Shown: positions 14,200-21,506 of the stretch, in pieces
Numbering within the stretch: position 1 is the first letter of the stretch
Layout of the letters: each line of letters starts with the position of its first letter
NCBI GenBank assembly: GCA_964410125.1
Contig: CAYPGQ010000070.1
Location: 1-21,506 of the forward strand
Origin: G020348385 sp964410125
Lineage (GTDB): Bacteria > Acidobacteriota > Aminicenantia > Aminicenantales > Aminicenantaceae
Direction: 5' to 3'
DNA length: 21,506 nt
The notes under the pieces: generated by a model
The model's input: the letters and a program-made list of their open reading frames with translations, nothing else
What the model was told of the DNA's origin: nothing
Databases searched by the model: none
Program-made: the position numbers and the translations under genes

Positions 14200-17100
14200 A
14201 TGAAAAAAAATATAAAAAAATTTATCCCGCTTGCAATAACAGTTCTTTTGTTGGGTGTTACACTGTTATCCATTCATGCAACAGAACCAAAGGACGAAAA
14301 AAAGCCGGAGCCCTTCATACAGGGACACGGTCCCTTTATCGGTCGAGCGAACGTCCCCAATCAAGTGCGACTGGCACCAGGGCGCGTGGGAATAATCCAC
14401 AGGATTTATCTCATTTCAGCTGCAATAATTGATGGCCAATCCTCGATTGACTGGATTCGAGTAGCAATGCGACCCTTGGCTCGTAGCGAGCACACGCCTG
14501 AAAAATGGGTTGCAACGGTTTACGACGGGCCTCCTGCGGGTATAGTGGGTGGGGTGGGATTGCCGATTCAGGTTGTTTGTCCCAAACGCCCTCCTCCGTG
14601 TGAGGGATGTGGCTGGCAACTGGAGAATTCTTTCACGATATATGCTTGGGGCATGAAGGAAGGAACATTTTTATATAGTTATTCTACTTTGGAAAATTGG
14701 GATGAGCCTTATCCTATCGAGGGCGAATACCTCGTTGACCCTGTGGGTTACGAAGACAGGTCAAGAATTACTCTGAGTCCCACAGAAGTCCAGGCGGGAG
14801 ATCGAATCACGGTCACGGTTACGGTTCCAAGGCGAGAAGTACCTCATGTGAGTGAAGTGAGCCTGCTTTTTCCCGAGCCGAAATATCCACTTTCCCCTGT
14901 TCAAACCGGCCTTTATAACAAGAGGAGAGTCGTCTTTCAAAATCCGCCTCCAAATAATCGGGCTGTTCGCTCTTTGCCAGCATCCTATGGGGATGTCGAG
15001 GTTATTCAAACGGGTGGATTCAACAGCCAGTACACCTATGTCTGGACCGTCCCCAATGAATACTACACTGCCGATCACTTCATTCATGGGCGCACTTCCG
15101 CGGTTTTATTTGAAGTGTGGTCCAATAGACCCGATAGAAACGGCCGCTTTCCCCTTATAGATAGAGGAGATGCCTATTTTTATATCTGGTCGGATTTGAA
15201 GCTTAAAATGGGATTGCAGGGGAAGTGGATTGATTTAGGCAGTACTGGCGAATGGGTAGAAAACCGTGAAAAATACGTCTATGCCTCTGCCATAGGCGGA
15301 AAAGGGCCGTTCGAATACACGTGGAATATCGGGGGGCAAACATACACGACCCAAGCCGGGAATTTTCCTTCGTTAGCTGCGGGGCTGAGGAGAGATAGCA
15401 GATTCACAAATGCGGATGTGCTCAATCAGAATACGAGTTTTACTGTAACCATTACAGATGCGATAGGTGAAACAGCAACCGGCACGATCTATGTGAATTC
15501 GACAGGACCTGTTGCTCAACCAGTCAAAGCCATGTGGATAGAACCAAGCGAAGCTACCGTCAATAAGAATCAAGGTATGGGATTCAAGGCTTTTGCACGT
15601 CTAATGGATGACCGGGAAATAGATATTTCGAACGAAGTGGAATGGAATCCGTCTAAGTACTTTAAAAGCAGCCAGAGCGGAACTTTCACGATATCGGCCA
15701 CGACAGAAAGATACCAAGGAAATATCCAGTCTGCCAGTGTAACTGTAAGACCGAAAAAAAGGATCGCTCTCAGAATTTTGCCCGATAACCGCAGATTGTT
15801 CGTCGGTCAATCGGCCTCCTTCGATATCGTGGAAGTCTTCGAAGACAATAGCCAAGAAATTGTGGGAAATAAAGAGTTTTCCGCCACAGAAACCGGAACG
15901 TTCACCATTATGGGAAGCTACAAGGATCAAGACACGATAAACAGGGCGGTTATCTATGTCTATGAGCTGGAGAGGATGTGGATTGTACCTGAAGAAAGTA
16001 TTGTCAACAAAAATGAAGCGGTTCGTTTCCGCGTTTATGCAAAGTACAATGTCATGAATCAAGATATAACAGAAGAGGCTCAAATCAGCCCGACCAATAA
16101 TTTTTCGAGCCCGGAAGCCGGAGAATTTACGATCAATGCCATGGCAGAGGACTATCCTGGTGATATCGAATCCGCTCGAGTTATCGTGAGGGAACTCGAC
16201 AGACTATCGCTTCTCATCGAGCCTTCAAGCGCAACTATCGGTCAGGGTGATGAAACCATGTTTGATGTCGTTGAATTTTTTGCAGACAACACGCGCAAAG
16301 TGGTAAAAACAGAGCGTTTTGTCGGACGGGAGATCGGAGAATTTCCTGTTTTCAGTTTTTACCAAAATCAAATGACAGAAAACCAGGCTACAGTCGTTGT
16401 GGAAAGCACTCCATCGCCAACCCCTGAAGATGAGGAGCCGGAAATTGACGACATAGATGAAGCTTTACTTGATATGTTGAAAGATGAGGGCACAGAGGAC
16501 CTCTGCACAAGAGAAAATATAGATGAGGTGTTTTCCGACTTGGATGACCTTATGGCTAGCACAATGGTAAATTATTCTCGATTCATGATGTATGCCAACA
16601 AGTTCGATAAAGAAGTGGATGACCGCAGGACTGACATATGCCAGAATGGGATTGTGGGATATTGTTACAAAGAAGCCATAGAAGTTGCCCGAATTCTTGA
16701 CAACGACGTTCCCCAAGCCAGGGAGCTAAGAGATAAAATCATTTTGATGAACGAGGTGTGTCAAGGATTCACTGATGAGCTGCAAAGAAGAGGGACCTCG
16801 ATCAACACCATCATTTCCAATACATCCGGGATGGGGACTTATAAGCAGCGGCTCGAACACATGCAGAGAAGACTGCAGGAGAATGGATGTGATGAAAACG
16901 AACTCATCCAGTTGGGAGATAGCATCGTAGCTCCTCCGGGATCTGATCCTGATTTCCTCCAGGATGGTGGGATTATGAGGGAAATTCCGGGTGATGGAGT
17001 AGACAATACGGGAGACGGTTTCCAGGATAATGTTGTTCAAGCGCTTTCAGGCTATAACATTACTTTTGTCCTGTATGATTCCGGTCCGTTAAAGGACGAC

Positions 17101-17349
17101 TCATTTGATCTTTCTGTATCGAGTTACGGCAGCCTGGGGACAACTCCGACCGGGGGCTTGAGATCGTATGGTTTGAACCTATCTCCGGGTTCCTATGTGG
17201 CCACAGTCACGGTAGTGCTCAGTCCGGACAATATTGGAACTTTTGCCCTGTTTGTGTTGGAAAACGGCGAACAAATTGCCAAGATATCGGGCAGCCCAGG
17301 AATGGGGGGGAGAGTCGACCTACCCTTTACAGTAAGCGATAATAAGTAA
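14200..17349 (+). CDS. Large secreted multidomain protein with Ig-like ABAB repeats
   Basis: The 1049-residue protein has a signal peptide (IPLAITVLLLGVTLLSIHA). An N-terminal region has three Cys (CPKRPPPCEGC), and beta-rich Ig/PKD-like segments follow. Four BIG2-like modules then alternate in two types. A1 begins near 445 (MWIEPSEATVNKNQG), B1 near 522 (ALRILPDNRRLFVGQSASFD), A2 near 593 (MWIVPEESIVNKNEA) and B2 near 669 (LSLLIEPSSATIGQGDE). An acidic, Pro-rich linker (about 736-760) leads to a helical region with five Cys, a DGVDNTGDGFQD loop that resembles known calcium-binding repeats, and a final beta-sandwich. There is no enzyme motif, so an adhesin, surface layer or secreted structural role is likely. 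CAGGGGGA precedes ATG 14200. Being 12 bp after the large barrel gene, it may be that barrel's cargo or partner (inference). Confidence 0.8.
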   Translation: MKKNIKKFIPLAITVLLLGVTLLSIHATEPKDEKKPEPFIQGHGPFIGRANVPNQVRLAPGRVGIIHRIYLISAAIIDGQSSIDWIRVAMRPLARSEHTPEKWVATVYDGPPAGIVGGVGLPIQVVCPKRPPPCEGCGWQLENSFTIYAWGMKEGTFLYSYSTLENWDEPYPIEGEYLVDPVGYEDRSRITLSPTEVQAGDRITVTVTVPRREVPHVSEVSLLFPEPKYPLSPVQTGLYNKRRVVFQNPPPNNRAVRSLPASYGDVEVIQTGGFNSQYTYVWTVPNEYYTADHFIHGRTSAVLFEVWSNRPDRNGRFPLIDRGDAYFYIWSDLKLKMGLQGKWIDLGSTGEWVENREKYVYASAIGGKGPFEYTWNIGGQTYTTQAGNFPSLAAGLRRDSRFTNADVLNQNTSFTVTITDAIGETATGTIYVNSTGPVAQPVKAMWIEPSEATVNKNQGMGFKAFARLMDDREIDISNEVEWNPSKYFKSSQSGTFTISATTERYQGNIQSASVTVRPKKRIALRILPDNRRLFVGQSASFDIVEVFEDNSQEIVGNKEFSATETGTFTIMGSYKDQDTINRAVIYVYELERMWIVPEESIVNKNEAVRFRVYAKYNVMNQDITEEAQISPTNNFSSPEAGEFTINAMAEDYPGDIESARVIVRELDRLSLLIEPSSATIGQGDETMFDVVEFFADNTRKVVKTERFVGREIGEFPVFSFYQNQMTENQATVVVESTPSPTPEDEEPEIDDIDEALLDMLKDEGTEDLCTRENIDEVFSDLDDLMASTMVNYSRFMMYANKFDKEVDDRRTDICQNGIVGYCYKEAIEVARILDNDVPQARELRDKIILMNEVCQGFTDELQRRGTSINTIISNTSGMGTYKQRLEHMQRRLQENGCDENELIQLGDSIVAPPGSDPDFLQDGGIMREIPGDGVDNTGDGFQDNVVQALSGYNITFVLYDSGPLKDDSFDLSVSSYGSLGTTPTGGLRSYGLNLSPGSYVATVTVVLSPDNIGTFALFVLENGEQIAKISGSPGMGGRVDLPFTVSDNK

Positions 17350-17354
17350 TTATA

Positions 17355-17485
17355 GCGGTGGGAGGATGGACATATCGACCGGATCGGTACAACTTTCAGC
17401 CACAAGCGACCTGGAAGAACTCAGCCTTATTCCCTACGGGTGCACCAATCTGCGCATAGCCGAATTTCCCACACTAAAGTGATGG
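17355..17485 (+). pseudogene. Decayed, internally deleted copy of the GH127 gene
   Basis: Bases 17355-17384 match GH127 bases 8353-8382 with three differences. After about 9 unmatched bases, 17394-17485 match 9708-9799, including the GH127 stop region, with about 7 differences in 92. About 1.3 kb of the gene is missing between the two blocks, and the joint puts them in different frames. No start codon or signal survives. It is a relic of a second GH127 gene or of a duplication event. Confidence 0.9.
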
Positions 17486-17561
17486 CACGAGTTCTGGCAG
17501 CAGAATTTTTATCGAGAAATAGAATAAAAAACGGACGGGAAGAAAATCTTTAGAGAGGATA

Positions 17562-18203
17562 ATGGCAAAAATTGCACCATTTGAGAAACATGCCTCAGAA
17601 TATGAAGCCTGGTTTGAAGATAACAGGATTGTTTTTGAGTCAGAACTGCGGGCTATACAGGAGCAATTGCCCAAGAAAGAAGAAGGTATCGAAGTCGGAG
17701 TAGGCAGCGGCCGGTTTGCTGCCTCTCTAGGTATCCGGATTGGTATAGATCCTTCTGGGAAAATGAGGGAGCTAGCTCAAAGCAAAGGGATTACCGCAAT
17801 TGATGGAGTAGCCGAGAAACTGCCTTATGATGATTGCCGCTTTGGATTTGTCCTGATGGTCACGACGATTTGTTTTTTAGATGACATAGAAACGTCTTTT
17901 AAAGAAGCATACAGAGTGCTGAAGCCGGGTGGCCACTTAATCATTGGTTTTATCGATAGAAACAGTCCTGTGGGAATGTCGTATCAACAGCATAAAAATG
18001 ATAGCAAGTTCTATAGCGTGGCCACGTTCTATGCTGTGGATGAGGTCATATTATATTTGAAAAAAGCGGGTTTTAAGAACCTGATATTTAAACAAACGAT
18101 TTTCCAAAGCTTGGATAAAATTAAAAATCTCGAACCGATTAAAAAGGGATATGGAGAAGGATCATTTGTGGTGGTTAAGGCATTAAAGCCCAGATCAAGT
18201 TGA
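17562..18203 (+). CDS. Class I SAM-dependent methyltransferase (Methyltransf_11 type)
   Basis: The 213-residue protein starts FEKHASEYEAWFEDNR, typical of small UbiE/Methyltransf_11 enzymes. Motif I is GIEVGVGSGRFAASLG at 42-57, with the SAM ribose acid at IGIDPSGKM. Later motifs are AEKLPYDDCRFGFVLMVTT and YRVLKPGGHLIIGFIDR. The acceptor is unknown, and it is not closely similar to the methyltransferase at 1110-1667. An AGAGAGGAT ribosome binding site precedes ATG 17562. It stands between the GH127 relic and the beta-galactosidase gene and has no evident link to either. Confidence 0.88.
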   Translation: MAKIAPFEKHASEYEAWFEDNRIVFESELRAIQEQLPKKEEGIEVGVGSGRFAASLGIRIGIDPSGKMRELAQSKGITAIDGVAEKLPYDDCRFGFVLMVTTICFLDDIETSFKEAYRVLKPGGHLIIGFIDRNSPVGMSYQQHKNDSKFYSVATFYAVDEVILYLKKAGFKNLIFKQTIFQSLDKIKNLEPIKKGYGEGSFVVVKALKPRSS

Positions 18204-18318
18204 GGCGCATTCCACACTCAAAACTATACGGTCAACAGTAGCGAAATGGATACGAATTGGAATAAACCTATTTTTAAGCTTTTGTGGCTGGGTGAAAAAA
18301 ATCTAAAGGGAGAAAAGG

Positions 18319-21300
18319 ATGATGACTTTTAAATCAAAGGGAAGAATTTTATTTTTTATCTTTTTTATATATGCGGTTTCATTTTTTCTTTTAAATGCTG
18401 TTGATTCCAATGAGAACAATGATTGGGAAAATTCTGAAATGATCGCTCAAAACAAAGAACCTGCGCATAACACCTTGATGCCATATTCTGATAAAGAAGC
18501 AGCCATACGTTGCGATCGATTTCAATCGGAATTCTTTCAATCACTCAACGGCAATTGGAAATTTTATTGGGTAAAAAAGCCGTCTGATCGGCCTAAGGAT
18601 TTTTATAAGCCAGATTATGATGTCAGCCCATGGGTTGAAATACAGGTTCCGGGGAACTGGCAACTGACCGGGTATGGGATTCCGTATTATTTGAATCACC
18701 CCTATGTTTTTGAAAAAAATCCTCCTTATATTCAACATGATTTTAACCCGGTCGGATCGTACCGAATGGAATTTGAAACTCCGGAAGATTGGAAAAATCG
18801 TCAAGTTTTTATCCATTTTGACGGTGTGGAGTCCGCTTTTTATATGTGGATCAACGGAAAAAAAGTTGGTTACAGTCAGGGAAGCCGAACTCCCGCCGAG
18901 TTTGATATCACGAAATTTCTTCGAGAAGGAAAAAATATTTTGGCCGCAGAAGTTTATCGTTGGTCAGATGGATCTTATCTCGAGTGCCAGGATTTTTGGC
19001 GGTTGAGCGGGATTTTTCGGAATGTTTACCTATTCTCGGCACCGACAGTTCATATCCGGGATTTCGAAGTATTATGTGATCTCGACGACGATTATCAGGA
19101 TGCAACATTGTATGTTTCGGCAAGAGTGAAAAATTTCGGGGATAAGGCAAGTCTCAATCAAACCGTCGATATAGCGTTGTTGGATGAGGATAGTCTTTCC
19201 GTAGAATCGGAAATTTTGATGTCCGGAAAAAGTGAGTATCTCTCGCCTGGAGCGGAAAGCATTTTTAAAATGAAAGCCGCTGTTCGGAATCCTGCGAAAT
19301 GGTCGGCGGAAGAACCAAACCTTTACACGGTGTTGTTGACTCTTAAGAATAAGGATGGAAATATTTTAGAATATCAGAGCTGCCGGTTCGGTTTCCGTGA
19401 GGTTGAAATTAAAAATGGGCAACTGTTGGTGAATAGGGTTCCTGTTCTACTCAAGGGTGTCAACCGGCATGAACATGATCCCGATTCGGGACACTACTTA
19501 ACAAAAAAATCCATGCTTGAAGATATCAAACTGATGAAACAGCACAATATCAATACGGTCCGGACATGTCATTATCCTGATGATCCGGAATGGTATGACC
19601 TGTGTGATGTTTACGGCCTATATCTCATAGATGAGGCCAATATTGAATCTCATGGTATGGGTTATAGACCGGACATAACATTGGCGAACAAGCCGGAATG
19701 GAAAAAAGCGCATATCGACCGCATCCAACGAATGGTGGAGCGGGATAAAAACCATGCCAGTGTGATTATTTGGTCGATGGGAAATGAAGCGGGCGATGGA
19801 ACAAATTTTGAGGCTGCCAGCGATTGGATTCATAAACGGGATCCCTCTCGGCCTGTCCATTATGAACGTGCAGGATTAAAGCCCCATACGGATATTTACT
19901 GTCCTATGTATGCGCGAATTCCACGTTTGATCAAATATGCCGAACAAAAACAAGATCGGCCGTTGATTTTATGTGAATACGCGCATGCCATGGGTAACTC
20001 CGTAGGGAATCTTATTGATTATTGGGATGTGATCGAAAAATATGACCATCTCCAAGGGGGATGCATTTGGGACTGGGTAGATCAGGGATTGCGGAAAAAA
20101 ACCGAGGATGGACGAGAATATTGGGCTTATGGTGGTGATTTCGGAGAGGAAAAAAGCGACAGAAATTTTTGCATGAACGGTCTTGTCCTGCCCGACCGGT
20201 CGGTCTCACCAAAACTGTTGGAAGTAAAAAAAGTCTACCAATACATCAAAATGGAACCTGTGGATTTAGCAAGAGGAGTAGTAAAAATCACCAACAAATA
20301 TGATTTTATCAATCTGGATCGATTTGCCATCCAATGGGAAGTGCTGGAGGATGGCAAAATAATTCTTGCAGGCTCTATTGGCAAACCGGATATCGCACCC
20401 AAAGAAGTTAAAATTTTTAATTTTGGGCTGGATAAGATTACACCAAGCCCAGGAGCGGAATATTTGCTCAATGTTTATGCTCAAAATTCACGATCATACG
20501 AGCTTTTGCCGAAAGGGCATGTAGTGGCAAAAGAACAGTTTTTTTTGCCGCATCGGGAAGAGGTTGTCAATACAGAATTACCCAAAAAACAGCCCTTGAA
20601 ACTGACAGAGGCGGAAAATGAAATGCACATTAGGGGCAAAGATTTTACGGTGAAGTTTGATAAATCAACAGGCCTTCTTTTTTCTTATCTGTATAAGGGA
20701 ACAGAACTGATGGTTGAAGGTCCGTCTCCCAACTTTTGGCGGGCCCCCACCGATAATGATTTTGGCAACAGAATGCCGGAACGATGCGCGGCTTGGAAAA
20801 ACGCCAGCATAAGCAGGCAATTGGATCGATTCGAAATTGTCAAACAGGATGAAAGGCAGGTTCAGATCGATGTAGAATATTTGCTGCAAGCCGTTGATTC
20901 CAAACACACGGTGACATATACCATCTTGAATACGAGCGATGTGATCATAAACAATCATTTCCTCCCTGGGAAAAAGGAGTTGCCCGAACTCCTCCGCTTC
21001 GGGATGCAGATGAGGATGCCTAGAGATTTTGAATATGTCCAATGGTATGGACGGGGTCCTCATGAAAACTACTGGGATAGAAAAACAAGCGCATTTATCG
21101 GACTCTATGCTAATACAGTGCGTGACCAAAATGTGAAATATGCCAGTCCACAAGAAAATGGGTACAAAACAGATGTGCGGTGGGTGGCATTGACTAAAAA
21201 AAATGGAGTTGGATTGTTGGCTGTCGGTCTCCCCACGTTATGTTTTTCGGCATTGCCTTATTCGACAGAAGATTTAACACAAGAAAGTCGCGGAACAAAA

Positions 21301-21504
21301 CATCCCACAGACTTGGAAGAACGGGATTTTATTGAATTCCATGTCGATTACAAACAAACGGGAGTGGGAGGCGATAATTCATGGGGCGCTCGTCCTCTGG
21401 AACACTACACACTATTCCCGAAAGAATATTCCTACAGTTTCAGGCTTCGGCCATTTTTGATGAAAAAGGAGTCTCCAGTTAAGTTGAGCAAACAGAGATT
21501 CTGA
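18319..21504 (+). CDS. Secreted GH2 beta-galactosidase (LacZ type)
   Basis: The 1061-residue protein has an N-terminal signal (ILFFIFFIYAVSFFLLNA) and then the full LacZ-type layout. The sugar-binding domain contains NGNWKFYWV, VPGNWQLTGYG and YSQGSRTPAEFD; a beta-sandwich follows. The TIM barrel has RHEHDPDSGHYL, the acid/base E490 in IIWSMGNEAGDG, and the nucleophile E553 in LILCEYAHAMGNSVG. The C-terminal Bgal_small_N domain has FWRAPTDNDFGN and WYGRGPHENYWDR. Both catalytic Glu and the closing HYTLFPKEYSYSFRLRP are present, so it appears complete and active. It likely releases beta-linked galactose in the periplasm or outside. Two ATGs, 18319 and 18322, overlap as starts. With GH127 nearby it suggests degradation of arabinogalactan-like or pectic side chains (inference). 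Confidence 0.95.
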   Translation: MMTFKSKGRILFFIFFIYAVSFFLLNAVDSNENNDWENSEMIAQNKEPAHNTLMPYSDKEAAIRCDRFQSEFFQSLNGNWKFYWVKKPSDRPKDFYKPDYDVSPWVEIQVPGNWQLTGYGIPYYLNHPYVFEKNPPYIQHDFNPVGSYRMEFETPEDWKNRQVFIHFDGVESAFYMWINGKKVGYSQGSRTPAEFDITKFLREGKNILAAEVYRWSDGSYLECQDFWRLSGIFRNVYLFSAPTVHIRDFEVLCDLDDDYQDATLYVSARVKNFGDKASLNQTVDIALLDEDSLSVESEILMSGKSEYLSPGAESIFKMKAAVRNPAKWSAEEPNLYTVLLTLKNKDGNILEYQSCRFGFREVEIKNGQLLVNRVPVLLKGVNRHEHDPDSGHYLTKKSMLEDIKLMKQHNINTVRTCHYPDDPEWYDLCDVYGLYLIDEANIESHGMGYRPDITLANKPEWKKAHIDRIQRMVERDKNHASVIIWSMGNEAGDGTNFEAASDWIHKRDPSRPVHYERAGLKPHTDIYCPMYARIPRLIKYAEQKQDRPLILCEYAHAMGNSVGNLIDYWDVIEKYDHLQGGCIWDWVDQGLRKKTEDGREYWAYGGDFGEEKSDRNFCMNGLVLPDRSVSPKLLEVKKVYQYIKMEPVDLARGVVKITNKYDFINLDRFAIQWEVLEDGKIILAGSIGKPDIAPKEVKIFNFGLDKITPSPGAEYLLNVYAQNSRSYELLPKGHVVAKEQFFLPHREEVVNTELPKKQPLKLTEAENEMHIRGKDFTVKFDKSTGLLFSYLYKGTELMVEGPSPNFWRAPTDNDFGNRMPERCAAWKNASISRQLDRFEIVKQDERQVQIDVEYLLQAVDSKHTVTYTILNTSDVIINNHFLPGKKELPELLRFGMQMRMPRDFEYVQWYGRGPHENYWDRKTSAFIGLYANTVRDQNVKYASPQENGYKTDVRWVALTKKNGVGLLAVGLPTLCFSALPYSTEDLTQESRGTKHPTDLEERDFIEFHVDYKQTGVGGDNSWGARPLEHYTLFPKEYSYSFRLRPFLMKKESPVKLSKQRF

Positions 21505-21506
21505 AT

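Noticed and set aside
18204..18318. Further gene relic or promoter before the beta-galactosidase
   Set aside because: No clear frame, no match to other parts of the window, and no convincing -35/-10 pair.
1..21506. tRNA, rRNA, insertion sequence or phage attachment site
   Set aside because: I saw no tRNA-like or rRNA-like stretch, no transposase or integrase motif, and no terminal inverted repeats of an insertion sequence.

Overview
The window reads as chromosome of a Gram-negative, probably anaerobic or low-oxygen bacterium. It encodes several secreted proteins and two or more outer-membrane beta-barrels. The cytoplasmic genes lean on Fe-S clusters: a clostridial-type ferredoxin, an IscU-like scaffold, a NifX-like protein and a flavin/Fe-S oxidoreductase. 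G+C is moderate and uneven, near 35-48% in sampled lines and locally near 58% inside the GH127 gene. The gene mix would fit a deep-branching group such as Acidobacteriota or Candidatus Aminicenantes, but that is only a guess.

Left part (1-4980, minus strand): a compact operon that appears to start at a strong sigma70-type promoter (TTGACA, 17 bp, TATATT) with a Fur box just downstream. In transcription order it holds a Fur-family regulator, a 26-codon DUF5320-like micropeptide, a NifX/NifB-family protein with a Gly-Met-Arg repeat and coiled-coil tail, a possible 55-residue Cys-containing ORF, a COG1237 metallo-beta-lactamase-fold protein, an IscU-like scaffold, a 2x[4Fe-4S] ferredoxin, a SAM methyltransferase and an Old Yellow Enzyme/2,4-dienoyl-CoA reductase-type protein cut by the window start. 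It looks like an iron-responsive Fe-S/redox operon.

Middle-left (5038-6551, minus): a UPF0282/COG2248 metallo-hydrolase followed 13 bp later by a DUF523 protein, and possibly a one-helix membrane peptide. A divergent intergenic region (6552-6732) carries a good promoter for a plus-strand zinc alcohol dehydrogenase.

Right part (6733-21506, plus): the alcohol dehydrogenase, a GH127 (DUF1680) beta-L-arabinofuranosidase-like lipoprotein, then an envelope cassette of four genes. Three of these begin with a related signal peptide plus bacterial SH3 module: an SH3-small barrel, an SH3-SH3 secreted protein and an SH3-SH3-helix-large barrel. The fourth, 12 bp downstream, is a 1049-residue secreted protein with ABAB Ig-like repeats. 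After it lies a decayed, internally deleted copy of the GH127 gene, then a SAM methyltransferase and a secreted GH2 beta-galactosidase. GH127 and GH2 together suggest use of arabinose/galactose-containing polysaccharides. The SH3/barrel/Ig cassette has no function I can name and is the best candidate here for an undescribed system.
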